Shown piece after piece: positions 1 to 6,599 of a stretch of DNA of 12,315 nucleotides (position 1 is the first letter of the stretch; every line of letters starts with the position of its first letter). The translations under genes and the position numbers were made by a program. The notes beneath the pieces were generated by a model. It did no database searches. It worked only from the letters and a program-made list of their open reading frames with translations, and was not told where the DNA came from. Origin of the DNA: an uncultured Clostridia bacterium (lineage in GTDB: Bacteria; Bacillota; Clostridia; Christensenellales; UBA1242); NCBI GenBank assembly GCA_946610655.1, contig CAMOCH010000021.1, forward strand, positions 1 through 12,315. Direction: 5' to 3'.

Positions 1-870
1 ATAACCGAAGCGTGCGAATATTGTGATAGTTTTTTGTCTCTCAGTAGTGATTATTCAGTTATTCTAAATGTTGAAAAAGACCATATGGATTATTTTAAAA
101 ATATAGGTAATCTGCAAAATTCTTTTAAAAATTTTGCAAATAACACAAAACAGCATGGAAAAGTGATATTAAATTGTGATGACAAATTTTTAAACCATGT
201 TAACATAAATAATAAAAAAATCTGCTATTCAATGAATAATAGAAATGCAAATTTGTATGCAGAAAATATTGGTGAAAACAATCAAAAATATTTTTATAAT
301 CTTATCTATAATGGCAAAGATATGGGCAAAATTGAATTGTCTATTGAAGGGAAGCATAACATATATAATTCACTTGCAGCAATAAGTGTTGCACTTGGTG
401 AAAATATTGATATTGAAACAATTAAATTAGCTTTAAAAAATTATAAATCGAGTGAACGCAGATTTCAAAAGATTAGTGATAAAAACGCAGTGATTATTCA
501 TGATTATGCCCACCATCCAACAGAAATCGCTGCGAGCATTAATGCAGCAAAAGGTTTAACAAAAAATAAACTAGTTGTGGTTTTTGAACCTCACACTTTC
601 AGCAGAACGCAGTATTTATGGAAAGAATTTTGTGAATGTTTTAAATATGCAGACAAACTTATTTTGCTTCCAATTTATCCAGCAAGGGAGCAGCCGATTG
701 ATGGAATAACCAGTGAAAATTTGAGTAAAAACATTATGATTTCTGATTGTGAATATTGTTCAACTTTTGCTGATGCTTATAAAATTCTAAAAACTTATGA
801 TATTGCTGGCAACACAATTTTGATTTTGGGCGCCGGAACAATAGTGGAGCTTACGAAATATTTTGAATAA
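1..870 (+). CDS. murC: UDP-N-acetylmuramate--L-alanine ligase, C-terminal part (5' end outside window)
   Basis: Cytoplasmic Mur ligase that adds the first amino acid, L-alanine, to UDP-MurNAc using ATP. The frame is open from base 1, so 289 residues of a protein usually about 450-460 long are present and the N-terminal Rossmann domain and P-loop are missing; the first in-frame ATG-like codon in the window is not the true start. Visible motifs, numbered from base 1: EACEY (3-7), a NVEKDHMDY segment (23-31) of the central domain, GKHNIYNSLAA (117-127), which is the Mur-family HN..N signature, SSERRF (150-155), the MurC-typical HDYAHHPTEI (167-176), EPHTFSRT (196-203), and the closing ILGAGTI (275-281). 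HDYAHHP and EPHTFSRT distinguish MurC from MurD/E/F. No frame disruption is seen. Only 41 bases separate it from uvrC, but a promoter lies in that gap. Confidence 0.96.
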   Translation: MTEACEYCDSFLSLSSDYSVILNVEKDHMDYFKNIGNLQNSFKNFANNTKQHGKVILNCDDKFLNHVNINNKKICYSMNNRNANLYAENIGENNQKYFYNLIYNGKDMGKIELSIEGKHNIYNSLAAISVALGENIDIETIKLALKNYKSSERRFQKISDKNAVIIHDYAHHPTEIAASINAAKGLTKNKLVVVFEPHTFSRTQYLWKEFCECFKYADKLILLPIYPAREQPIDGITSENLSKNIMISDCEYCSTFADAYKILKTYDIAGNTILILGAGTIVELTKYFE

Positions 871-877
871 AACATAT

Positions 878-905
878 TTTACTTTTTGCAAGTTTATGCT
901 ATAAT
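878..905 (+). promoter_or_regulatory. Extended -10 promoter for uvrC
   Basis: TGCTATAAT at 897-905 is an extended -10 with a perfect TATAAT hexamer (900-905). TTTACT at 878-883 matches the -35 consensus at four of six bases with a 16-base spacer. Transcription would start about 6-7 bases after 905, that is at or next to the uvrC ATG at 912. No purine-rich ribosome binding site lies before that ATG. Reading this as a sigma-A type promoter is inference from consensus match and position. Confidence 0.6.
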
Positions 906-911
906 TAATAT

Positions 912-2744
912 ATGAATATTTTGGAACTTAGAGAAAAAGTGAAGTTGCTTCCATATAAACCAGGGTGCTACATTATGAAAAATGAGAGTGGCACTGTTAT
1001 TTATGTTGGAAAAGCAAAAAAACTTAGAAACAGGGTTAAAAGTTATTTTGATAATACTAGTAAAACTCAAAAAACCTATGCTCTTGTTAAAAATATTTTT
1101 GATTTTGATTATATTATTGTTAATAATGAACTTGATGCTTTTAATTTGGAAAATAATTTGATTAAAAAGTATAAGCCAAAATATAACATTTTACTTAAAG
1201 ATGATAAAAGTTTTCCATATATAAAAATTGATATGGCTGAGAAATTTCCAAGGGTGCAAATAGTAAGGCGCCCAAAAAGAGATGGAAGTTTGCTGTTTGG
1301 CCCATATGTTACGGGTATTCCAATTTCGGGATTGATGAGTATTATAAAATCGGCATTTCCGGTTAGATGGTGCAATAAAAATTTTGACAAACAAAAATTG
1401 CCATGCAAAGGTTGCCTGCATGGAGATATTGGTGATTGTTTGGCGCCATGTGCAGATTTGTCAAGAGAAAAAGAATATAAAAACACCGTTTTGAAAGTTA
1501 TTGATTTTTTGAATGGTGACACAAAAGTTGTTAGAAAAAACTTGATTGAAAAAATGAATAATTTTGCGCAAGTAGAAAATTTTGAAGAAGCGCTTAAATG
1601 TCGTGATTACATCCAAATGCTTGATAAAATGGAGAGTAAAATTATCACAAGTTTGTCTAGCAGCAAAAATATTGATGTGTTTGCTTACTATGAAAGTGAA
1701 GATAGTGGAATTTCTGCCATCAATGTGCTAACAATTCGCGCAGGGCAAATGGTTGGGGAACAAAATTATCCACTATATAACATAGTTGGTGAAAAGCAAG
1801 AAATTATAACAAGCTTTTTGGTTGAGTATTATTCTAATGTTGTTAATATGCCAAATGAAATTGTTTGTGAAGACTTAGATGAATCACTCATGGAAGATGT
1901 CCCTTTGTATTTTTTAAATAACTATCAAAAAGTTGTTAAAATAACATGTCCACAAAAGGGTATAAAAAAGGAACTTCTTTTAACTGCTAAAAATAACGCA
2001 AAAGAATATGCAGAAAGGTCAATGGATAGCTTATCAAGAAAACAAGCGTTGACATCTGGTGCGTTAGATGACTTAACAAAACTGCTTAATATTGAAAGTG
2101 CATACAGAATTGAGGGATATGATATTTCAAACATTAGTGGAACAAATAATGTTGCAAGCATGGTTGTGTTTGAGGGCGGTGAGCCAAACAAAAAGCTGTA
2201 TAGAAAATTTAAAATAAAAACTGTTGAGGGCGCAAATGATTTTGCTTGCATGAAAGAAACTATAACAAGAAGACTTCTAAAACTTGCAAATGGAGATGTT
2301 GAGTTTGGAGAAAAACCAAATATTATATTAATTGATGGGGGAATTGGGCAGCTTAACAGTGTTAAAGATATTGCAACCGAACTTGGAATAAACGGAATAA
2401 CTTTCATAAGTTTAGCTAAACAAGATGAAGAAATTTATACCACATCAAGCAGCATTCCAATAAAATTGTCAAAAACCGATTATGCATTAAGACTGCTTCA
2501 ACGTGTCCGTGATGAAAGCCACAGGTTTGCAGTGCTATTTCATAGAAATGTTCGTGGTAAAAAAGAACTGGAAAGTGAACTTACTAAAATTGAAGGTGTG
2601 GGAAAGAATACAGCTGCAGTGCTTTTTCAAAATTTAAAAACCATGGATGCAATCATGAACGCTAGTGCAGAAGAACTGGCGAATATTAAAGGTGTTGGAG
2701 CAAAGACTGCAATTAATATTTTTAATTATTTTCACAAAAAATAA
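912..2744 (+). CDS. uvrC: Excinuclease ABC subunit C (UvrC)
   Basis: Dual nuclease of nucleotide excision repair: it binds the UvrB-damaged DNA complex and cuts on both sides of the lesion. At 610 residues it is full length. The N-terminal GIY-YIG nuclease domain spans about 14-91, with Y20, Y31, R42 and E80 in the expected catalytic positions. The iron-sulfur-type cysteines are C154, C168, C176 and C180 (pattern CL...I..C..PC), with an extra C165. A UVR motif that contacts UvrB lies at about 210-240. The C-terminal RNase H-like nuclease shows D404 (YDISN), D476 (IDGGIGQL) and H537 (DESHRFA). Two helix-hairpin-helix units close the protein (about 555-605). The usual H of the FDISH motif is N407 here, but this is not the catalytic histidine. 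The ATG at 912 fits the family N-terminus; no Shine-Dalgarno is visible before it and the -10 box ends only 6 bases upstream, so leaderless translation is possible. Confidence 0.98.
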   Translation: MNILELREKVKLLPYKPGCYIMKNESGTVIYVGKAKKLRNRVKSYFDNTSKTQKTYALVKNIFDFDYIIVNNELDAFNLENNLIKKYKPKYNILLKDDKSFPYIKIDMAEKFPRVQIVRRPKRDGSLLFGPYVTGIPISGLMSIIKSAFPVRWCNKNFDKQKLPCKGCLHGDIGDCLAPCADLSREKEYKNTVLKVIDFLNGDTKVVRKNLIEKMNNFAQVENFEEALKCRDYIQMLDKMESKIITSLSSSKNIDVFAYYESEDSGISAINVLTIRAGQMVGEQNYPLYNIVGEKQEIITSFLVEYYSNVVNMPNEIVCEDLDESLMEDVPLYFLNNYQKVVKITCPQKGIKKELLLTAKNNAKEYAERSMDSLSRKQALTSGALDDLTKLLNIESAYRIEGYDISNISGTNNVASMVVFEGGEPNKKLYRKFKIKTVEGANDFACMKETITRRLLKLANGDVEFGEKPNIILIDGGIGQLNSVKDIATELGINGITFISLAKQDEEIYTTSSSIPIKLSKTDYALRLLQRVRDESHRFAVLFHRNVRGKKELESELTKIEGVGKNTAAVLFQNLKTMDAIMNASAEELANIKGVGAKTAINIFNYFHKK

Positions 2745-2928
2745 GACATATTAATTAAATTTGCATAATTTCTTTTTAAATTAATTATCTATATGACAAA
2801 AAATATATAAAAAACGCAAAAATATATAAAAATTATTATAAAATATGGTAAATTTTCATAAAAACAGCAAAATTTTTGCTGTTTTTTTGTTTGTAATAAA
2901 ATTTTTATGAATATTCATATATTTGAAT
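2745..2928. other. AT-rich intergenic region with A-tract repeat and terminator
   Basis: No plausible gene lies between uvrC and the next coding region. The stretch is almost entirely A/T. It has two near-identical A-tract units, C-A(6)-TATAT-A(6) at 2797-2814 and C-A(5)-TATAT-A(5) at 2817-2832, with their TATAT cores 19 bases apart. Such tracts could curve DNA or act as UP-like elements, which is inference only. A TATAAA at 2837-2842 could be a -10 element but has no convincing -35. The terminator hairpin and a palindrome before the next gene are listed separately. Confidence 0.5.
2861..2888 (+). terminator. Rho-independent terminator after uvrC
   Basis: AAAACAGC (2861-2868) can pair with GCTGTTTT (2878-2885) around an A/T loop, and the stem can be drawn further into the A4/T4 flanks of the loop. 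The 3' arm runs into a seven-T tract at 2882-2888. It lies 116 bases after the uvrC stop and 40 bases before the next start. It would end uvrC transcription and implies that the following gene has its own promoter. Confidence 0.75.
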
Positions 2929-2929
2929 A
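2907..2929 (+). promoter_or_regulatory. Palindrome immediately upstream of the solute-binding-like gene
   Basis: ATGAATATTCAT at 2907-2918 is a perfect 12-base palindrome. It overlaps a second inverted repeat, TATTCA (2912-2917) and TGAATA (2924-2929) around a 6-base spacer. The spacer contains TATATT (2918-2923), a possible weak -10. The arrangement abuts the ATG at 2929 and could be an operator. In DNA this AT-rich a chance palindrome is quite possible. Confidence 0.3.
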
Positions 2930-3948
2930 TGAAATTTAAAAACATATTAAAAATTATTTTTTTTAGAATAATTTTGATTACTATGGTTGTTTGCTTGGTG
3001 GTTATTTTGCCAGCAGTTTATTTTTCAATAAAAACAAACATAAATAATAATCAAAATATAAATATGCAGGTTCTTGAAATTTGGAATATTGATAGTTTTG
3101 AAGGTGGCAGTGGAAGTAAATCAAGTTTTCTCTCAAATATTGCTATAGATTTTGAAAAGCAAAATAAAGGCACATATTTTATGGTTAAAAATATGAGCGA
3201 GCAAGAATGTGAGCTTGCGATAAGTCAAGGGCAATATCCGGCAATGTTCTCTTATGGCACGGCTATTGGTAAATCACTTAAAAATTATTTGCAAAAGATT
3301 GATGTCAAATATAACGTGAATGCTCAAATATTAGAAACTGGCAAAATTGATAGTGACGTTTATGCTGTTGGTTGGTGCCAAAGCAGATATGTTTATATTT
3401 CTTCGCAAGAGGTTGTTGGTGATAATAAAATTGCAGATATTGCACTCAGTAGAGGGTTTGTTACTACAAACAAAAAAGGTAAACAAAAAATAACATATTC
3501 AGTTGCGTTTGGAGAAAAGATTAATCATCCAAGCAAATTGCTTAACTATAACAATGAACCTTATGCTTATGACGAAAATAATATTAATAAAACTGCATAT
3601 AATGCATATTGTGATTTTGTTGAGGGAAAATCGCAAATTTTGCTTGGAACAATTCGTGATTATTTAAGAATTGAAAACAGAGTGAATCTTGGCAAATGGA
3701 GTGGTGCAGTTTATGAGCCGGCAGATGGATATTGTGATTTAGTGCAATATGTTAGTGTTTGTAAATTAACTAATCAAGCAGAGATTTGTGAAAAGTTTAT
3801 TAACTATTTATTAAGTGCAAGTGTTCAAACAAAATTAGCAAATATTTGCATGCTGCCGTGCACTGATAATTTGAAAATTTATGAAAATGGAGTTATGAAT
3901 GAAATTGAGAATGCAGTGGTTCAAAAATATCAAAATGTCTTTAACTAA
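2929..3948 (+). CDS. Membrane-anchored extracellular solute-binding-like protein
   Basis: Resembles family 1 (sugar-type) ABC solute-binding proteins of Clostridia. From the ATG at 2929 it has 339 residues. A hydrophobic segment at about 8-33 should place the rest outside the cell. C22 sits mid-membrane and is preceded by M-V-V, so there is no acceptable lipobox; an uncleaved anchor or signal peptide is more likely than a lipoprotein. The body opens with EIWNIDSFEGGSGSKSSFL (50-68) and has an AIDFEKQNKG segment (72-81), LLGTIRDYLRIE (238-249), EPADGYCDLVQYVSV (263-277), and a C-terminal FINYLL...QTKLANICMLP region (290-310), all in the order expected for this family. At about 340 residues it is shorter than the usual 400-450. 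No permease or ATPase adjoins it, so partner and ligand are unknown. A TTG at 2923 is a possible alternative start; neither start has a clear ribosome binding site. Confidence 0.78.
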   Translation: MKFKNILKIIFFRIILITMVVCLVVILPAVYFSIKTNINNNQNINMQVLEIWNIDSFEGGSGSKSSFLSNIAIDFEKQNKGTYFMVKNMSEQECELAISQGQYPAMFSYGTAIGKSLKNYLQKIDVKYNVNAQILETGKIDSDVYAVGWCQSRYVYISSQEVVGDNKIADIALSRGFVTTNKKGKQKITYSVAFGEKINHPSKLLNYNNEPYAYDENNINKTAYNAYCDFVEGKSQILLGTIRDYLRIENRVNLGKWSGAVYEPADGYCDLVQYVSVCKLTNQAEICEKFINYLLSASVQTKLANICMLPCTDNLKIYENGVMNEIENAVVQKYQNVFN

Positions 3949-3976
3949 TTATTTTAATAAATATATAAAATAATAA

Positions 3977-4005
3977 TTGAAAAAAAACGAGGTTTGGTGT
4001 AATAT
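3977..4005 (+). promoter_or_regulatory. Possible promoter and ribosome binding site region before murB
   Basis: TTGAAA at 3977-3982 is followed after 17 bases by TAATAT (4000-4005), a weak promoter-like pair. Its start point would fall inside murB, so it may be fortuitous. For translation, GAGG (3989-3992) is 13 bases from the ATG at 4006, while GGTG (3996-3999), which also pairs with the 16S tail, is 6 bases away. In-frame upstream codons run into a TAA at 4000-4002, so ATG 4006 is the earliest possible start. Confidence 0.3.
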
Positions 4006-4929
4006 ATGAATATACTACTTTCGAGTATTGTAAAAGAAGAAGATATAATTTATATGGCAAATGCCGCAAAGTATTGTTCGTTAAAACTTGGTGGCAATTT
4101 TGAATATTTGGTGCTTCCTAAAAACATTGATGATTTTATTTGTTACATAATTAATCTTCAGCATAGCAACATTAATTTTAAAGTTTTGGGAAATATGACT
4201 AACATTGTTCCTCGAGATGGAATAATAAAAGGTGTGTTTATTTCCACAAAACAAATACAAAGTGGTATAAGAGTTTTTCAAAATAGAATTATTGCCGATT
4301 GTGGAACAATGCTCTCTGCTGTTTGTGTATCGGCAAAAGAACATTCACTTAGTGGAATGGAAGGCTTGTTTGGAATTCCTGCAACTGTTGGTGGAGCAAT
4401 CTATAACAATGCTGGAGCTTTTGGCACAGAAATGTCAAACATATTAGAAAGTGTTTTGATATGCAAAGCTGGCAAAATTAAAAGTGTTGATGCAAAAGAT
4501 ATAAAGTTTGATTATAGGTTTTCACAATTTCAACAAGATAAAAGCATAATTTTGTCTGCAACGTTTTTGCTCTCTGATGGGAATAAGCAAGACATATGGC
4601 AAAAAATGCAGGAGAATATGCAAAAACGAAAAAACTCACAACCTGGGCTTCCAAGCGCAGGGAGTGTGTTCAAAAAATATAATAACATTTCTGCAGGATA
4701 CTATATTGATAGAGCTGGTTTAAAAGGATTATCTTGTGGAGATGCAAAAATAAGCAATATTCACGCAAATTTTATTGTGAATAATGGTGAAGCAACATTT
4801 AAAGATTTTGATTATCTTGCGAGCATAATTGAGCAAAAAGTATATGAAAAATTTGGTGTATTGCTTCAAAAAGAAGTAGAATATTTAGGAGAAAATGATG
4901 AAAGTACTAGCAGATTATCACACACATAG
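4006..4929 (+). CDS. murB: UDP-N-acetylenolpyruvoylglucosamine reductase (MurB)
   Basis: FAD-dependent cytoplasmic enzyme that reduces UDP-GlcNAc-enolpyruvate to UDP-MurNAc with NADPH, the second committed step of peptidoglycan synthesis and one step before MurC. It has 307 residues, the usual length for the shorter (type II) MurB. Motifs: KLGGNFEYLVLP (27-38), LGNMTNIVPRDG (61-72) where most MurB have LG.GSN.L, GIPATVGGAIYNNAGAFG (123-140, usually GIPG), DYRFSQF (169-175) with the substrate-binding arginine R171, QPGLPSAGSVF (212-222) with catalytic S220, AGLKG (237-241), HANFIVN (253-259), and E290 in the closing KEVEYLG. The catalytic set (R171, S220, E290) is intact, so activity is likely despite the two loop changes. 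Its last 32 bases overlap the downstream PHP gene, which implies co-transcription and probably translational coupling. Confidence 0.95.
   Translation: MNILLSSIVKEEDIIYMANAAKYCSLKLGGNFEYLVLPKNIDDFICYIINLQHSNINFKVLGNMTNIVPRDGIIKGVFISTKQIQSGIRVFQNRIIADCGTMLSAVCVSAKEHSLSGMEGLFGIPATVGGAIYNNAGAFGTEMSNILESVLICKAGKIKSVDAKDIKFDYRFSQFQQDKSIILSATFLLSDGNKQDIWQKMQENMQKRKNSQPGLPSAGSVFKKYNNISAGYYIDRAGLKGLSCGDAKISNIHANFIVNNGEATFKDFDYLASIIEQKVYEKFGVLLQKEVEYLGENDESTSRLSHT
4887..4891 (+). promoter_or_regulatory. Ribosome binding site that selects the PHP gene start
   Basis: AGGAG lies inside the murB coding end. It is 6 bases from the ATG at 4898 but only 3 from the adjacent in-frame ATG at 4895, so the second ATG is the better start. 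Confidence 0.75.
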
Positions 4930-5626
4930 CAGATATTCAAAATGGTATCACGCAAGACACTCAATTTTTCAAATGGCTGAAAGAGCAAAAGAGTTGGGAC
5001 TTAGTGAAATTGCCATAACAGATCATGGTCCAAAACACTTGTTTTATGGAATATCTCCAAAACAACTAGATAAGGCCAAAAAAGAAACAATTGACGCAAC
5101 AAACAAACTTGGGATAAAGGTTTATATGGGCGTTGAATCAAATCTTTTGGGACAAGATGGACAGATTGATTTAACAGATGAACAAATTAAAAAATTGGAT
5201 ATTCTTTTGATGGGTTACCACAAAGGAACAAAAACAAATTTTATAAAATATTTTGATAAGAAAAATCGTAACACCAGCGAGCAGATAGAAAAGAACACTC
5301 AGGCATATTTAAATGCGATTGAAAGATATCCAATTGATATAATCACACATTTAAACGAGTATATTCGAGTTGACACAAAAAGAGTTGCAGAAGCATGTGC
5401 GAAAAAAGGTGTTATTCTTGAATTTAACAGCAAGCATATGAAATTTACTGATGACGATATCAAAATTTTGATTGATAGTGGTGTGAATTTTGTTGTAAGC
5501 AGTGATGCTCACAATAAAAAGAGAATTTGTGATGTTGAGTCTTGCTTGGAACTTATTAAAAAATATAATATTCCTCTTGAAAGAGTTAAAAACATAGATA
5601 AATTACTAGAACTTAAACAAAAATAA
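4898..5626 (+). CDS. PHP-domain metal-dependent phosphoesterase (YcdX-like)
   Basis: A 242-residue stand-alone PHP protein of the polymerase-and-histidinol-phosphatase superfamily, which folds as a (beta/alpha)7 barrel and hydrolyses phosphoesters with two or three metal ions. Metal-binding motifs are in order: DYHTHS (6-11, H8 and H10), ITDHG (40-44, H43), GVESNLL (78-84, E80), GYHKGT (106-111, H108), ITHLNEY (149-155, H151), EFNSKH (175-180), and SSDAH (201-205, D203 and H205). All expected ligands are present. Homologues sit between murB and rapZ/yvcK/whiA in many Clostridia, but the physiological substrate of that subgroup is not settled, so no symbol is given. It starts inside murB, has an AGGAG at 6-base spacing, and ends 13 bases before whiA, consistent with a tight operon. 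The specific role remains unknown. Confidence 0.9.
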   Translation: MKVLADYHTHSRYSKWYHARHSIFQMAERAKELGLSEIAITDHGPKHLFYGISPKQLDKAKKETIDATNKLGIKVYMGVESNLLGQDGQIDLTDEQIKKLDILLMGYHKGTKTNFIKYFDKKNRNTSEQIEKNTQAYLNAIERYPIDIITHLNEYIRVDTKRVAEACAKKGVILEFNSKHMKFTDDDIKILIDSGVNFVVSSDAHNKKRICDVESCLELIKKYNIPLERVKNIDKLLELKQK

Positions 5627-5639
5627 AGGAACAAAAGAA

Positions 5640-6599
5640 ATGACATTTTCTGTTAAAGCCAAAAATGAAATTTTGTCAGCAAACTATGACGGCAATGAAA
5701 TTGCCGTTCTTTGTGGTGTCATTCTTTCTTGTGGCTCGATTATAATTTCTAATAAACAAATGTCATTTACTATAACAACTGAAAACTACGATATTTTAAA
5801 GTTTACTAAAAAAATTATAGAAAAACTTTATCCACATGCACAAATTGAGCTCACTGGTTCAAAGAAAAATTTGGGCAAAAGGGTGTCTCTTTCAATAGAC
5901 TCAGAAAGCGCAAATCAAATTTTAAAAGATTGCGGAATCATTTGTCTTGATGAATATGGAAGAACAAACATAAGCCTTGTTGGTGATCAACATTTGTTAA
6001 TTGAAAAAGAGGGCAAAATTGCATACCTTGCAGGCATGTTTTTGGGTGCAGGAAGTATTAGTATTCCAACAAGCAAAAATCCAGAAAAAACTGGTGGATA
6101 TCACATGGAGTGGAGCTTTTCAAGTGGAAATCAGGCAGATATCGTTTGTGAATTACTTACAAACTTTGATGTGTTTGCAAAAATTGTTATGCGTGGCGAA
6201 AATTATGTGGTATATATAAAGGGTAGCGAACAAATTGGAACAATTCTTGCAACTCTTGGTGCAAGTGAAAGTTATCTGGAAATTGAAAATGAAATAGTAA
6301 GCAGACAAATGCGAAATTTGATTAATCGTCAAAGTAACTGCATAAGCGCAAATATTGATAAAACTGTTAATGCTGGGCTTAAACAACTTGAGGCAATTAA
6401 TTTGATAGATAGCATAATTGGCATAGATAGCTTGCCACAAAGTTTAAGAGAAATTGCAAAAATAAGAATAGAACATCCAGAAGCTTCACTTCAAGACATT
6501 GTTGAGCTTCTTGATGGAAAAATAACAAAATCTGCCGTGAATTTAAGATTTAGAAAATTGGCACAAATAGCAAAAGAATTGGGAGAGACTAATGACTAA
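5640..6599 (+). CDS. whiA: DNA-binding regulator WhiA
   Basis: Conserved Gram-positive protein, known as a sporulation regulator in Streptomyces and as a nucleoid-associated factor affecting division and chromosome segregation in Bacillus subtilis. At 319 residues it has the usual length. The N-terminal region (SFSVKAKNEIL 3-12 with GVILSCGSI 26-34) and the segment YLAGMFLGAGSISIP (129-143) with YHMEW (154-158) belong to the homing-endonuclease-like (LAGLIDADG-derived) domain. Next comes NRQSNCISANIDKTVNAG (229-246), then a C-terminal helix-turn-helix domain (about 262-315) with SLREIAKIRIEHPEASLQDI and ITKSAVNLRFRKL. The start has AAAGGA (5625-5630) at 9-base spacing. It follows the PHP gene by 13 bases and its stop overlaps the dnaE start by 8 bases. 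In many relatives rapZ and yvcK sit directly upstream; here they are missing. Confidence 0.97.
   Translation: MTFSVKAKNEILSANYDGNEIAVLCGVILSCGSIIISNKQMSFTITTENYDILKFTKKIIEKLYPHAQIELTGSKKNLGKRVSLSIDSESANQILKDCGIICLDEYGRTNISLVGDQHLLIEKEGKIAYLAGMFLGAGSISIPTSKNPEKTGGYHMEWSFSSGNQADIVCELLTNFDVFAKIVMRGENYVVYIKGSEQIGTILATLGASESYLEIENEIVSRQMRNLINRQSNCISANIDKTVNAGLKQLEAINLIDSIIGIDSLPQSLREIAKIRIEHPEASLQDIVELLDGKITKSAVNLRFRKLAQIAKELGETND
6581..6585 (+). promoter_or_regulatory. Ribosome binding site that sets the extended DnaE start
   Basis: GGGAG within the whiA 3' end stands 6 bases before the ATG at 6592. The later in-frame ATGs at 6715 and 6727, which would give a conventional DnaE N-terminus, have no comparable site. 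This supports translation from 6592. Confidence 0.75.

Noticed and set aside
1109..2407. Antisense open frames within uvrC (1109-1522 and 1925-2407, minus strand)
   Set aside because: They mirror a strongly conserved uvrC frame, have no ribosome binding sites and resemble no known protein.
2751..2787. Imperfect TAATTAA-type inverted repeat after the uvrC stop
   Set aside because: It is imperfect, A/T only and has no T tract; most likely base composition rather than structure.
2797..2832. Two A-tract TATAT units considered as the start of a CRISPR or regulatory repeat array
   Set aside because: There are only two copies of low-complexity sequence with no spacers, so there is no array.
3948..3974. 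Inverted repeat ATTATTTTA / TAAAATAAT after the orphan binding-protein gene, considered as a terminator
   Set aside because: The stem contains only A-T pairs and has no T tract after it, so it should not terminate. The gene may read through into murB.
4044..4056. TATAAT box 4 bases before an in-frame ATG at 4054, a possible internal leaderless start of murB
   Set aside because: There is no fitting -35, the spacing to the ATG is too short, and starting at 4006 gives the normal MurB N-terminal length.
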